Of a stretch of 64,000 bases of DNA, positions 32,810 to 40,252 are shown piece by piece. The notes below the pieces were generated by a model, which saw only the letters and a list, made by a program, of their open reading frames with translations, was not told where the DNA came from and ran no database searches. Every line of letters starts with the position of its first letter. Position 1 is the first letter of the stretch. Source of the stretch: Bradyrhizobium sp. 1 (GTDB lineage: Bacteria > Pseudomonadota > Alphaproteobacteria > Rhizobiales > Xanthobacteraceae); assembly GCF_023073315.1 (NCBI RefSeq), contig NZ_JADPJH010000014.1:471952-535951 (forward strand), read 5' to 3'. The position numbers and the translations under genes were made by a program.

Positions 32810-33217
32810 TCAAGGTGCGTTCTGGACAATCGTGGAGTTGTTGACCGCGCTGAACTGCACCACTGCGCCCGTGTTCATGGTGCCGAGCTGGGACACCAGA
32901 CTGGTCGCCGACTGGCCGGTCTGGCCGACAAAGGCGAAATTGTTCATGCCGGCCTGCCCGATCGATGCCGAATTCGTTCCGCCGAATTGCAGGATGCCCG
33001 TGGCATTATTGGTGCCGTTCTGCGTCACTGTCGCACTGGTGCTGCCGCCGATCATGAACACGCCCGCCATGTTGAGCTGACTGTTCTGGTTCAGCACCAC
33101 CGGCGGACCGCCGACCGACACGATGGTCTTGATGTCTACGCTTTGCGCGCCGGCCGGCCCAGTTGCGCAACCGAGCGCGAGAAGCGCGACCCAAGCGACG
33201 CCTGGAATGTATTTCAT
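32810..33217 (-). CDS. Curlin-repeat secreted protein
   Basis: A 135-residue exported protein. The signal region (YIPGVAWVALLALGCATGPAGA) may be a lipoprotein signal because of LGC, or a Sec signal ending at AQS. The mature part has strands VTQNGTNNATGILQFGGTNSASIGQAGMNNFAFVGQTGQSATSLVSQLGTMNTGAVVQFSAVNNSTIVQ, a typical curlin array of Q-x-G plus Asn. I start at ATG 33217 (GAGG six bases upstream) rather than a GTG twelve bases earlier. It is third in the cluster, with only 17 bases after the second gene. Confidence 0.82.
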   Translation of the reverse strand: MKYIPGVAWVALLALGCATGPAGAQSVDIKTIVSVGGPPVVLNQNSQLNMAGVFMIGGSTSATVTQNGTNNATGILQFGGTNSASIGQAGMNNFAFVGQTGQSATSLVSQLGTMNTGAVVQFSAVNNSTIVQNAP

Positions 33218-33234
33218 GACATGCCTCACCGCGA

Positions 33235-33627
33235 TTATGGAGCCTGCTGGAGTACAGTCGAGCCGTTCAGGATTCCGAGCTGGGCTACGCCGGCCGCGTT
33301 GTTGGCGCCGATCTGCCCGATCAGGCTCGAATTTGAGCCTCCGGCCTGGCCGGCCTGCGCCGAGTTGGTCGCGGTCGCGGTGGTGCCGCCCTGCCCGATC
33401 ACCGAGGTGTTAACGCCGATGAGCGAGCCTATCTGGAGCGTCGTCGCGGTGTTGGTGGCACCGAACTGCATGGTCGTGGCGCTGTTGCTGGTGCCTCCGC
33501 TCTGCGAGATGAAGGAGTTGCTGGTTGCGCCGAATTGCAACACGCTGGCCGAGTTGCCGGCCTGGGCATCGACAGCAGCGAGCAAGCTGAACGCGACGGC
33601 TGTCGCGACAAGAAATTTGGTTCGCAT
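33235..33627 (-). CDS. Curlin-repeat secreted protein
   Basis: A 130-residue exported protein with a clear Sec signal (KFLVATAVAFSLLAAVDAQA). About seven strand-like units follow: VLQFGATSNS, ISQSGGTSNSA, TMQFGATNTA, LQIGSLIGVNT, AQAGQAGGSN, IGQIGANNAA, AQLGILNGS. This is the most CsgA-like member by regular spacing. GGAGG eight bases upstream sets the start. It is the second gene of the cluster and is separated from the first by 75 bases containing a strong hairpin. Confidence 0.85.
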   Translation of the reverse strand: MRTKFLVATAVAFSLLAAVDAQAGNSASVLQFGATSNSFISQSGGTSNSATTMQFGATNTATTLQIGSLIGVNTSVIGQGGTTATATNSAQAGQAGGSNSSLIGQIGANNAAGVAQLGILNGSTVLQQAP

Positions 33628-33654
33628 GTCATTTCCTCCGCGAATGTCGGCCGT

Positions 33655-33689
33655 CGTCCGGGCGCGCCGCGCTGTGGCGCGCCCGGACG
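33655..33689 (-). promoter_or_regulatory. Perfect 14-bp hairpin inside the curlin-like cluster
   Basis: CGTCCGGGCGCGCC (33655-33668) pairs perfectly with GGCGCGCCCGGACG (33676-33689), loop seven bases. It lies between the first curlin-like gene and the four downstream. There is no T-run after it on the minus strand, so it is more likely an mRNA stabiliser or processing point than a full terminator. Confidence 0.65.
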
Positions 33690-33702
33690 GTCCGGAGCTG
33701 TC

Positions 33703-34104
33703 CTAGTGCGCAGTCTGCGAGACGGTGCTCGAGTTCGTTCCGAAGAAGCCGAACTGGAACAGACCCGCGGAATTGCTCTGCGCTGCCGGCGGTCCGAACG
33801 AATTCTGGTTGACCTGACTCGCGTTGCTGCCGAAGGCTACCTGCGCGGTGGACGACGAATTCTGGACGCCGACCTGGGTCATCGAGCTGCCGTTGTTCAG
33901 CCCAATGCTGGTCGTCCCCTGCGCAGCGGTCCCGCTGTTCACGATGCCCAGCTGGCTCAACGACGCGCTGTTATTCGTCGGCCCCTGCTGCGAGACGCTG
34001 GAGCCGTTGATGATGCCGACCTGAACGGTCGTCGACGTGTTGGCTGCCTGCGCGGCGGACGACAGAGCGAACACGGCGATGGAAGCGAGGAGCAATTTGC
34101 GCAT
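33703..34104 (-). CDS. Curlin-repeat secreted protein, first gene of the cluster
   Basis: A 133-residue exported protein with Sec signal MRKLLLASIAVFALSSAAQA. Strand units include TTVQVGIINGSS, SQQGPTNNSA, LSQLGIVNSG, MTQVGVQNSSSTAQVAFGSNASQVNQ and LFQFGFFGTNSSTVSQ. Repeats are rich in Gln, Asn, Ser and Gly and lack charge and Cys, as in amyloid curlins, but spacing is less even than in the second gene. AAGGGA seven bases upstream supports the start. It is likely the most expressed gene of the cluster if the downstream hairpin limits read-through. Confidence 0.83.
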   Translation of the reverse strand: MRKLLLASIAVFALSSAAQAANTSTTVQVGIINGSSVSQQGPTNNSASLSQLGIVNSGTAAQGTTSIGLNNGSSMTQVGVQNSSSTAQVAFGSNASQVNQNSFGPPAAQSNSAGLFQFGFFGTNSSTVSQTAH

Positions 34105-34267
34105 GGAGTATCCCTTCTGTTCAAGTGTTTGATCAATTTACAGATGCCGTCTTGGAGGAGCTCGACATCGTGGGATGACTCTGAACCGATTGCGGCCTGC
34201 GCGACAGACTGCAGTTCATGCTAATCGGTACGGACTAGGCGTTGTGCGGCAGGTCGCCACGCGCAGC

Positions 34268-34921
34268 CTAGGCTTGCGACTGTCCCGTACTGCTCCGCGC
34301 AGTCTCCTGCCCCATGCTGTCGATCAATTTCACCACTTCAATCGGCGAACGCAGCTCAAGCTTTCGCATCATCCTGGCGCGATGGACCTTCGCGGTCACC
34401 TCGCTGACCCCAAGTCTTGCCGCGATCTGCTTGGCGACGAGCCCCTCCGCCATCAGCAGCATGATCTCCCGTTCGCGGGCGGTCAGCCTCTCGACGCGCT
34501 GACGTGCTCCGCGCACTGTGTCTTCGCGCTCCATCCGCCTGCGATCGCGGTCGATGCCGTGCCTGATCGCATCGAGGATCTCCTGTTCGCGGAAGGGCTT
34601 TGGCAGAAACTCGACCGCGCCGCGCTTCATGGCCTCGACGGAGACACGGACGTCCGAATGGCCGCTGATGAAGACGATCGGTATCGGCACGCCCGATTCA
34701 GCGAGCTTGCGTTGAAGCTCGAGCCCGGTCGGCGACGTGCCGGGAAAGCGGACGTCAAGCACGAGGCATGACGGTCCGCCGGAAAGACTCTCGTTCAGGA
34801 ACTCGTCCGTCGAGGCAAACAATCTCACCTGGTGCCCCGTCTCCTCGCAGAGGCTTCCGATCGCGTTTCGTATCTGGATTTCATCATCAACGACATAAAC
34901 TGTGGCTTGATTTGAAATCAT
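34268..34921 (-). CDS. FixJ/NodW-type response regulator
   Basis: A 217-residue regulator. The receiver (about 1-125) has VDDE at 11-14, phosphoacceptor Asp56 in SCLVLDVRFPG, and FLPKPFRE with the conserved Lys. The LuxR-type helix-turn-helix (about 150-205) reads LTAREREIMLLMAEGLVAKQIAARLGVSEVTAKVHRARMMRKL. It begins at ATG 34921, the position at which homologues start. No kinase is adjacent. It lies 163 bases upstream of the first curlin-like gene on the same strand, so it may cotranscribe with or activate that cluster. Confidence 0.88.
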   Translation of the reverse strand: MISNQATVYVVDDEIQIRNAIGSLCEETGHQVRLFASTDEFLNESLSGGPSCLVLDVRFPGTSPTGLELQRKLAESGVPIPIVFISGHSDVRVSVEAMKRGAVEFLPKPFREQEILDAIRHGIDRDRRRMEREDTVRGARQRVERLTAREREIMLLMAEGLVAKQIAARLGVSEVTAKVHRARMMRKLELRSPIEVVKLIDSMGQETARSSTGQSQA

Positions 34922-35536
34922 TGCAACAGACTCCCGGACCTGGCGCTCGATGATCAAGCAACGAGCCATCCATTGTTCTTGCAAGCGATAACAAGGTGCT
35001 TGGAGGCATGCGCGATGACCGGACGAGTCGCATCGGCCGACCGATGCGAGGTCTTACGGCCAACACGCGCTCAAGACGAGTGAAGACGTTCACATATCTG
35101 GCTTCGTGATCCAAGGGAGCTTCGTGATCCAAGCGAGTTGACGCCGCCAGCTGCGGCGTCACGGCGAGGAGCCGTGTCGGGAATGCGGCGATCAGGCGTC
35201 GCGGCCGAGATCTCGCCAGCTGCGTCATGGCGTCGCCACTCACGTGCCGACTTGAACGCCGACGGGCAGCCGGTTGGGCCAACCAGACGGGACGTTCAGT
35301 CAACTTGTCGAGTTCGATACCGCGCGCGTTTTTTCCATACGCCTCATATGTGTTCCGCGCAAATCACGAAAAGTCGCACCCGCCAACCTTACTTCTGGAT
35401 CATGGAGCGAACCCGTCCGTCGCACTATCAACGGCGACATACTGTGGACAGGGGCATTACCCTGGATGAAATACAACCATAGCGCGTTATTCGGCATTTC
35501 CGCCAACAGTGTCATTTCAAGAAGGCGGGTTTTGAT
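34922..35536. other. 615-base gene-free divergent region
   Basis: No convincing coding sequence on either strand. It separates the FixJ-type regulator (minus) from the MacA-like adaptor (plus). It contains a two-unit 18-base tandem repeat (35101-35136) and a part below the local GC content (35310-35530). It must hold the promoters of both divergent units; I see no strong sigma-70 match. Confidence 0.6.
35101..35136. repeat. 18-bp tandem duplication
   Basis: Two adjacent units, GCTTCGTGATCCAAGGGA and GCTTCGTGATCCAAGCGA, differ at one base. It lies in the gene-free region upstream of the exporter operon. Confidence 0.8.
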
Positions 35537-36967
35537 ATGCGATTTGTGCCAGTCATTGTGCTGTTTGGAACTGCATGCGGCCTCGCCACTATCTACGGCG
35601 CGGCACCGGACGTCGTCGCGGGCGCTGCCGGGAGCGCCGCTGATAGCGCGAGCCGCGCCTATGAATCGACGAGGCGGTTCCTCAAGCCTGCCGGCGGCGA
35701 AACCCCGACCTTCGGATCGGATGCGCCCCTGTTCCGCTATGCCGCGATCCAGCGCGGCAGCATCGAGCAGACCGTCACCGTCACCGGCGCCCTGCAACCG
35801 GTCAAGACCATCGAGGTCGGTTCCCAGCTGTCGGGCCAGCTCGCCCGGGTCTATGTCGACTTCAACGACACCGTCGGCAAGGACCAGCCGCTCGCCTTGA
35901 TCGATCCGCGCAGCTTCGCGGCCAAGGTCGACGAGGCCAAGGCAGCGCTGGCGGTCGCCGACTCCTTCGTCGACATCGAGCGGGCCAAGCTCGATCGCGC
36001 CAGGATCGATCTGCAAAACGCCAAAGGCAGCAGGGACGTGCTCGCCGCCAAGCTCGACAGCGCCCAGGCGGTCAAGGCGTCGGCGCAGAAGACCTTGCAA
36101 CGCAAGCTGGCGCTCCAGTCGCAAAATGTCGTGGCAACGTCGACCGTCGACGACGCGCAGACGGAATTCACCGCGCGCGTGGCCCAGGAGCGCGAGGCCG
36201 AAGTCCTCATGTCCCTGAATGCCTACGCCGTCGAGGGCGCGCAGGCCGACGTCCGCCGGATCGAGGCCGAGCTGGATCAGGCCAGAATGGCGGTGCCGGA
36301 GAAGGCCGCCGTCCTTGCGGCGGCCCAGGCCGATCTCGACCGCACCGTGATCCGTTCGCCGATCGACGGCGTCGTCGTCGGCAGGTTCGTCAACGAGGGC
36401 CAGACGCTCGCGGTCGGCCTCGAATCCCGCACCACCTTCGTGGTCGCCCACCGCCTGGAAGACATGGAGATTCACGCCCAGGTCGACGAAGCCGATATCG
36501 GGCGCATCGCCCCCCGCCAGCGCGCCCATTTCACGGTGGATGCCTACCCCGACCGCCGCTTCGAAGCCGTGGTGCGGCAGGTCCGCAAGGCGCCGCAGAA
36601 CCAGCAACACGTCGTCACCTACACCGTCGTGCTGTCGACCTCCAATCTCGACGGCGCGCTGCTGCCCGGCATGACGGCTCTGGTGAAGATCGTGATCGAG
36701 CGGCAGGACGATGTGCTGAAGGTGCCGCTCGCCGCGCTGCGTTTCCAGCCGTCTGGCACGCCGCCGGACCCAACGGCCGCGCACGGCGGCGTGTGGGTGC
36801 GCACTGCGAGCGGCTCGCTCCAACGCATTGCGGTGACCGTCGGCGCGGCCGGCACCGAACAGGTCGCGCTCAAGAGCGGAGACCTCGTCGAGGGCAGCCA
36901 GGTCGCCGTCGGACAGGCGATCCGGCCGGCCGGCATGGAATTTCTCGGCATCAGGTTCGGATCATGA
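35537..36967 (+). CDS. MacA/HlyD-type periplasmic adaptor
   Basis: A 476-residue membrane-fusion protein. A single N-terminal hydrophobic segment (about 5-30) anchors it in the inner membrane. The lipoyl/barrel-sandwich half QTVTVTGALQPVKTIEVGSQLSGQLARVYVDFNDTVGKDQPLALID is followed by a long coiled-coil hairpin (about 130-265), then LDRTVIRSPIDGVVVGRFVNEGQTLAVG and a beta-barrel with LPGMTALVKIVIE. This is a MacA-type adaptor linking a MacB permease to an outer-membrane channel. It overlaps the ATPase gene by four bases. No TolC gene is adjacent. Confidence 0.9.
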   Translation: MRFVPVIVLFGTACGLATIYGAAPDVVAGAAGSAADSASRAYESTRRFLKPAGGETPTFGSDAPLFRYAAIQRGSIEQTVTVTGALQPVKTIEVGSQLSGQLARVYVDFNDTVGKDQPLALIDPRSFAAKVDEAKAALAVADSFVDIERAKLDRARIDLQNAKGSRDVLAAKLDSAQAVKASAQKTLQRKLALQSQNVVATSTVDDAQTEFTARVAQEREAEVLMSLNAYAVEGAQADVRRIEAELDQARMAVPEKAAVLAAAQADLDRTVIRSPIDGVVVGRFVNEGQTLAVGLESRTTFVVAHRLEDMEIHAQVDEADIGRIAPRQRAHFTVDAYPDRRFEAVVRQVRKAPQNQQHVVTYTVVLSTSNLDGALLPGMTALVKIVIERQDDVLKVPLAALRFQPSGTPPDPTAAHGGVWVRTASGSLQRIAVTVGAAGTEQVALKSGDLVEGSQVAVGQAIRPAGMEFLGIRFGS

Positions 36968-37689
36968 CAACAACCCTGCCCCTCATCAGCCTCCGATCCG
37001 TCGGCAGGACCTACCGCACGGACGGGGTCGCGGTCACGGCGGTACGCAATGTCAGCTTCGACATCGATCAGGGCGAGATCCTCGCCATCATGGGACCGTC
37101 CGGTTCCGGCAAGTCCACGCTGATGAACATGATCGGGTTGCTCGACCTCCCCAGCGAGGGCGCGATCTATCTCGAGGGCGCAAATGTCGCCGACCTCTCG
37201 GAGGACCGCAGGTCGACCTTGCGCGCCCGCAGCATCGGTTTCGTATTCCAGTCCTACAATTTGCTCGCGCGCCACAACGCGGTCGAGAACGTCGCTTTGC
37301 CGCTGGTCTATGGCGGCATCGGCCACAAGGAGCGCCTCGCGCGCGCTGAGCAGAGCCTGGAGGCCGTCGGCATGCTGCACCGGGCCCATCACTTTCCGCG
37401 GCAGCTCTCGGGTGGCGAGCAGCAGCGCGTCGCGATCGCGCGGGCGCTGATCGCTTCCCCGCTGATCGTGCTCGCCGACGAGCCGACCGGCGCGCTCGAC
37501 AGCCGCACCGGCGCCGAGATCCTGGCGCTGTTCGCCGCGCTCAACCGCAACGGCCAGACCATCGTGATGATCACGCATGATCCCGGCATCGCGACGCAGT
37601 GCCGGCGCACCATCCGCCTGCACGACGGCGAGCTCGTCAGCGACGAGACACTGTCCCAGCTGCTGCCAAAACGGAGCGCTGTGTCATGA
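36964..37689 (+). CDS. MacB-type ABC transporter ATP-binding protein
   Basis: A 241-residue ATPase. Walker A GPSGSGKST (about 42), Q-loop FVFQSYNLLARHNAVENV, ABC signature LSGGEQQRVAIARAL, Walker B VLADEPTGALD and switch MITHD are all intact. It belongs to the LolD/MacB class that powers mechanotransmission rather than transmembrane passage. Its ATG overlaps the adaptor stop and its stop overlaps the permease start, four bases each, giving a tightly coupled three-gene exporter operon. In E. coli MacB the ATPase is fused to the permease; here the two are separate proteins. Confidence 0.93.
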   Translation: MTTTLPLISLRSVGRTYRTDGVAVTAVRNVSFDIDQGEILAIMGPSGSGKSTLMNMIGLLDLPSEGAIYLEGANVADLSEDRRSTLRARSIGFVFQSYNLLARHNAVENVALPLVYGGIGHKERLARAEQSLEAVGMLHRAHHFPRQLSGGEQQRVAIARALIASPLIVLADEPTGALDSRTGAEILALFAALNRNGQTIVMITHDPGIATQCRRTIRLHDGELVSDETLSQLLPKRSAVS

Positions 37690-38909
37690 CGATGCTCCAG
37701 GGTTTTCAGATCGCCCTGCACGCCCTGCGCCTCAATCCGCTGCGCAGCTTCCTCACCATGCTCGGCATCGTGATCGGCGTCGCGTCTATCGTGACGGTGT
37801 TCGCGATCGGATCCGGTGCGCAGCTTCGCCTCCAGGAACAGATCCGCTCGATCGGCGCCAACGTGCTGATGATCACGCCCGGCGCAGTCTATCAGGGCGG
37901 CGTGCGCCTCAAGGACGGCAGCAAGCTGACGATGACCGAGAGCGACGTGCAGGCCATCCTCGAACAGATTCCGGAAATCCAGGCCGCGGCCGGCTCGATC
38001 GCCGGAACGGCGCAAATCATCCACGAGAGCAAGAACTGGAACACGACCATCAACGGTACGACGACCGGCCACTTCATGGTGCGGGACTGGCAGCTGGCGA
38101 CCGGGCGCCATTTCTCCGGCGCCGAAGAGGCTGGCGCCGGCAAGGTCGTGATCCTCGGAAGCACGGTCGCGCGCGAGCTGTTCGCGCCCGGCGACGATCC
38201 GATCGGCGCGCAGATCAGGATCATGAAGGTGCCGCTCGAAGTGATCGGCGTACTCGATCGCAAGGGCCCGGCGCAGGATGACGTCGCCTTCGTCCCCCTC
38301 ACCACGGCCAAGCTCCGCTTCCTCGGCAGCGCGAGCAACATCAACCGGGATTCAGTCGCCTACATCATCGCCAAGGTGGCCGCGGATGGTCAGATGGCGG
38401 GCGCACGAACGGAGATCGAAAGCCTGCTGCGGCAGCGCCACCGCGTCCCCGCCGGCCAGGACGACGACTTCAAGGTCCAGGACCCGGCCGCCGCCATGGA
38501 AGCGCAGCAGGGCGCGATCCGCACCGTGGCGCTCCTGCTCGTCGCCATCGCCTCGGTCTCGCTGCTCGTCGGCGGCATCAGCATCATGAACGTCATGATC
38601 GTGTCGGTCACCGAGCGCACGCGGGAGATCGGAATCCGCCGCGCGTTGGGCGGACGGATGCGGGATATCCGGCTGCAATTTCTTTGCGAGGCGCTCGTCC
38701 TCTGCCTGCTCGGCGGCGCCATCGGCGTTGTCGGCGGCATCACGCTTTCGATGACGGTCGCCCGCATGGCCGGATGGATCACCTCGATCGACGGCGAGGC
38801 GATCGGCCTTGCCCTCGTTTTCTCGATCGCGACCGGCCTGATCTTTGGGTTCTATCCCGCCCACAAGGCATCCCGACTCAGCCCGATCGAGGCGCTCAAG
38901 ACGGAGTGA
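37686..38909 (+). CDS. MacB/FtsX-type ABC permease
   Basis: A 407-residue inner-membrane protein of the four-helix FtsX class. Helix 1 lies at about 20-45 (LRSFLTMLGIVIGVASIVTVFAIGSGA), a large periplasmic MacB_PCD domain spans about 50-275, and three helices follow (AIRTVALLLVAIASVSLLVGGISIMNVM, CEALVLCLLGGAIGVVGGITLS and IGLALVFSIATGLIFGFYPAHKASRLSP). The end PAHKASRLSPIEALKTE is a family signature. With the adaptor and ATPase it forms a tripartite exporter; substrate may be a peptide, lipid or secreted protein. Confidence 0.92.
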   Translation: MTMLQGFQIALHALRLNPLRSFLTMLGIVIGVASIVTVFAIGSGAQLRLQEQIRSIGANVLMITPGAVYQGGVRLKDGSKLTMTESDVQAILEQIPEIQAAAGSIAGTAQIIHESKNWNTTINGTTTGHFMVRDWQLATGRHFSGAEEAGAGKVVILGSTVARELFAPGDDPIGAQIRIMKVPLEVIGVLDRKGPAQDDVAFVPLTTAKLRFLGSASNINRDSVAYIIAKVAADGQMAGARTEIESLLRQRHRVPAGQDDDFKVQDPAAAMEAQQGAIRTVALLLVAIASVSLLVGGISIMNVMIVSVTERTREIGIRRALGGRMRDIRLQFLCEALVLCLLGGAIGVVGGITLSMTVARMAGWITSIDGEAIGLALVFSIATGLIFGFYPAHKASRLSPIEALKTE

Positions 38910-38960
38910 GAAGATGCCGGCGGCGGCCACGTCAACCGGAAAACCAGGGAGGAGCCAGTC

Positions 38961-39278
38961 ATGAGTCCGGATCCTAAGGATTCGATCACACCGACACCGC
39001 GCGAACGTGAGCTGATGATGTTGATCGCGCGAGGCCTGCAGAACAAGAACATCGCCTACGAGCTCAAGATCTCGGAGAACACGGTGCGCGCGCATATCGG
39101 CAACATCATGCGCAAATACCGCCTTCAGAACCGGACCCAGATCGCGATCATCTATGCGCTCAAATCAGCCCCGCTTTCGTTGCGGCGCGACCTGACCAGA
39201 AGCCGAGCCAACCCTGCGGCGGTCAAGCCGGCCCAGGCGCTCGCACAGAATCCGCGGGTGCCGACCGCGCCGGAATAG
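38961..39278 (+). CDS. Stand-alone LuxR-type DNA-binding protein
   Basis: A 105-residue protein consisting of a LuxR helix-turn-helix (about 10-70: PTPRERELMMLIARGLQNKNIAYELKISENTVRAHIGNIMRKYRLQNRTQIAI) with no receiver or ligand domain, followed by a basic, alanine/proline-rich tail. GGAGG lies eight bases before the ATG. It is 51 bases after the permease gene on the same strand and probably cotranscribed. Such truncated regulators often act constitutively or as dimers with a full-length family member; the FixJ-type regulator across the divergent region is an obvious candidate partner. Confidence 0.85.
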   Translation: MSPDPKDSITPTPRERELMMLIARGLQNKNIAYELKISENTVRAHIGNIMRKYRLQNRTQIAIIYALKSAPLSLRRDLTRSRANPAAVKPAQALAQNPRVPTAPE

Positions 39279-39403
39279 CGGTCATGGCCACAAGCCCTTG
39301 TGCAGCCCGTCGGGCAAAACACCCAAGCCCGGGGTCAAGAGATAGCGCCCAAAATATTTCTCTTTATTCGAATTCGGATTTTTGTTAGGTCTTGTTCACT
39401 CCG

Positions 39404-39690
39404 GCCCAAGGAAGAGGGGCGTATCGCGATCGTCACGAACGCGGGCCGGGCGGCGGTGGACGTCAGTCACATCGGCGCGAAGGCTTTCGCAGGGCGGGCA
39501 ACCGTGAGCGAAGGCGTCGCGCGCACGACCGGTGTGATCGGCGTACGGCGAAATCGTGTCGTCCTGGCGCCCGGGGTCTGTGCGCCAAGTCTTGTGGTGA
39601 TGTGCGACGCCCAGCCGGGCGGGCGCGTCAGCCATCCGCAAGGCGACGGGGGCAATAGTGCAACGCTCCCCGGGGAGAGCACGACATAAG
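39404..39690 (+). repeat. Dispersed Bradyrhizobium repeat block with pseudo-coding potential
   Basis: I recognise this stretch (GGGGCGTATCGCGATCGTCA through CAACGCTCCCCGGGGAGAGC) as a sequence that recurs, often annotated as short hypothetical proteins, in Bradyrhizobium genomes. It can be read as one frame ending in GNSATLPGESTT but has no ribosome site and no family. Treated as repeat, not gene. Multiplicity is from memory. Confidence 0.5.
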
Positions 39691-39704
39691 CCGTTCCAAC
39701 CATT

Positions 39705-39819
39705 GCGCAGGGAAGGCCGGGATGCTCCGGTTGCCCTGTTTCCCGCTGTGCAGTGTAGCGCAATCTACCCATGGCATAGCGGACAATGGGAGCCAGCCGG
39801 CTCCCGGCCTTCCCTGCGC
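39705..39819. repeat. Dispersed repeat with 17-bp inverted ends (GCGCAGGGAAGGCCGGG)
   Basis: GCGCAGGGAAGGCCGGG (39705-39721) and its exact complement CCCGGCCTTCCCTGCGC (39803-39819) bound a 115-base element. A partial, related copy begins at 63956. It directly follows the block at 39404-39690, with which it appears to travel. Confidence 0.75.
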
Positions 39820-39907
39820 CCTCTTTCATTGGAGGGTGAGGCATCGAGGCAAAACTCGGGCGAAATGCGCCGCGAGAGGGCGAAGGTGTGTCTGCGATTG
39901 AACAAGG

Positions 39908-40074
39908 TCTCGTGCCCCGGACGCTGCGCAGCGCTTCCCCGGCGATGCGAAGCATCGTCCGGTGCAGCGGTGCGCTGCAGAGCCGGGGCCCATGCATCAG
40001 CGATCCGTGTGGCATCCTGGGTCCCGGCTCTGCGCAGCAACGCTCGCGCGTTGCACCGCGTCCGGGACACGAGA
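39908..40074. repeat. Dispersed palindromic repeat, copy 1 of 3 (CTCGTGYCCCGGACG family)
   Basis: A 167-base palindrome whose ends are TCTCGTGCCCCGGACG and CGTCCGGGACACGAGA with internal GAGCCGGGGCCCATG/TGGGTCCCGGCTCTG. Related copies at 60871-61003 and 63735-63873 share ends and the internal GAGCCGGG(A/G)-CCCGGCTC pair. Gene-free region 39279-40252 thus holds three repeat blocks. Confidence 0.82.
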
Positions 40075-40165
40075 GCGACGCCCGACCTCCCCTTCGCCGC
40101 CGCACAGTGACGAATCCGTGGAGGGCCGGTCAACTCCTCATCACTTCTGGATGCCCTTTGGGTCT

Positions 40166-40183
40166 TGTAACAAAACTGTCATA
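40166..40183 (+). promoter_or_regulatory. Pho box upstream of secreted phosphatase
   Basis: TTGTAAC-AAAA-CTGTCAT matches the PhoB site layout: two 7-base repeats of CTGTCAY type joined by an A-rich 4-base linker (5 of 7 and 7 of 7 matches). It lies 70 bases before the ATG of a phosphatase-family gene. PhoB binding is inferred. Confidence 0.62.
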
Positions 40184-40252
40184 CAGCAAAACTAAACGAA
40201 GGCGGGGGCCGCGGTCGCGGCCATTGCCGCCTCACCGTTAGGAGAGATTTTG

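Noticed and set aside
39300..39689. Hypothetical protein of 129 residues
   Set aside because: The sequence is recognised as a recurring repeat, lacks a ribosome site, and is followed by other repeats; kept as repeat instead.
39908..40074. CRISPR array
   Set aside because: The three related palindromes are far apart and lack regular spacers; no cas gene is present.
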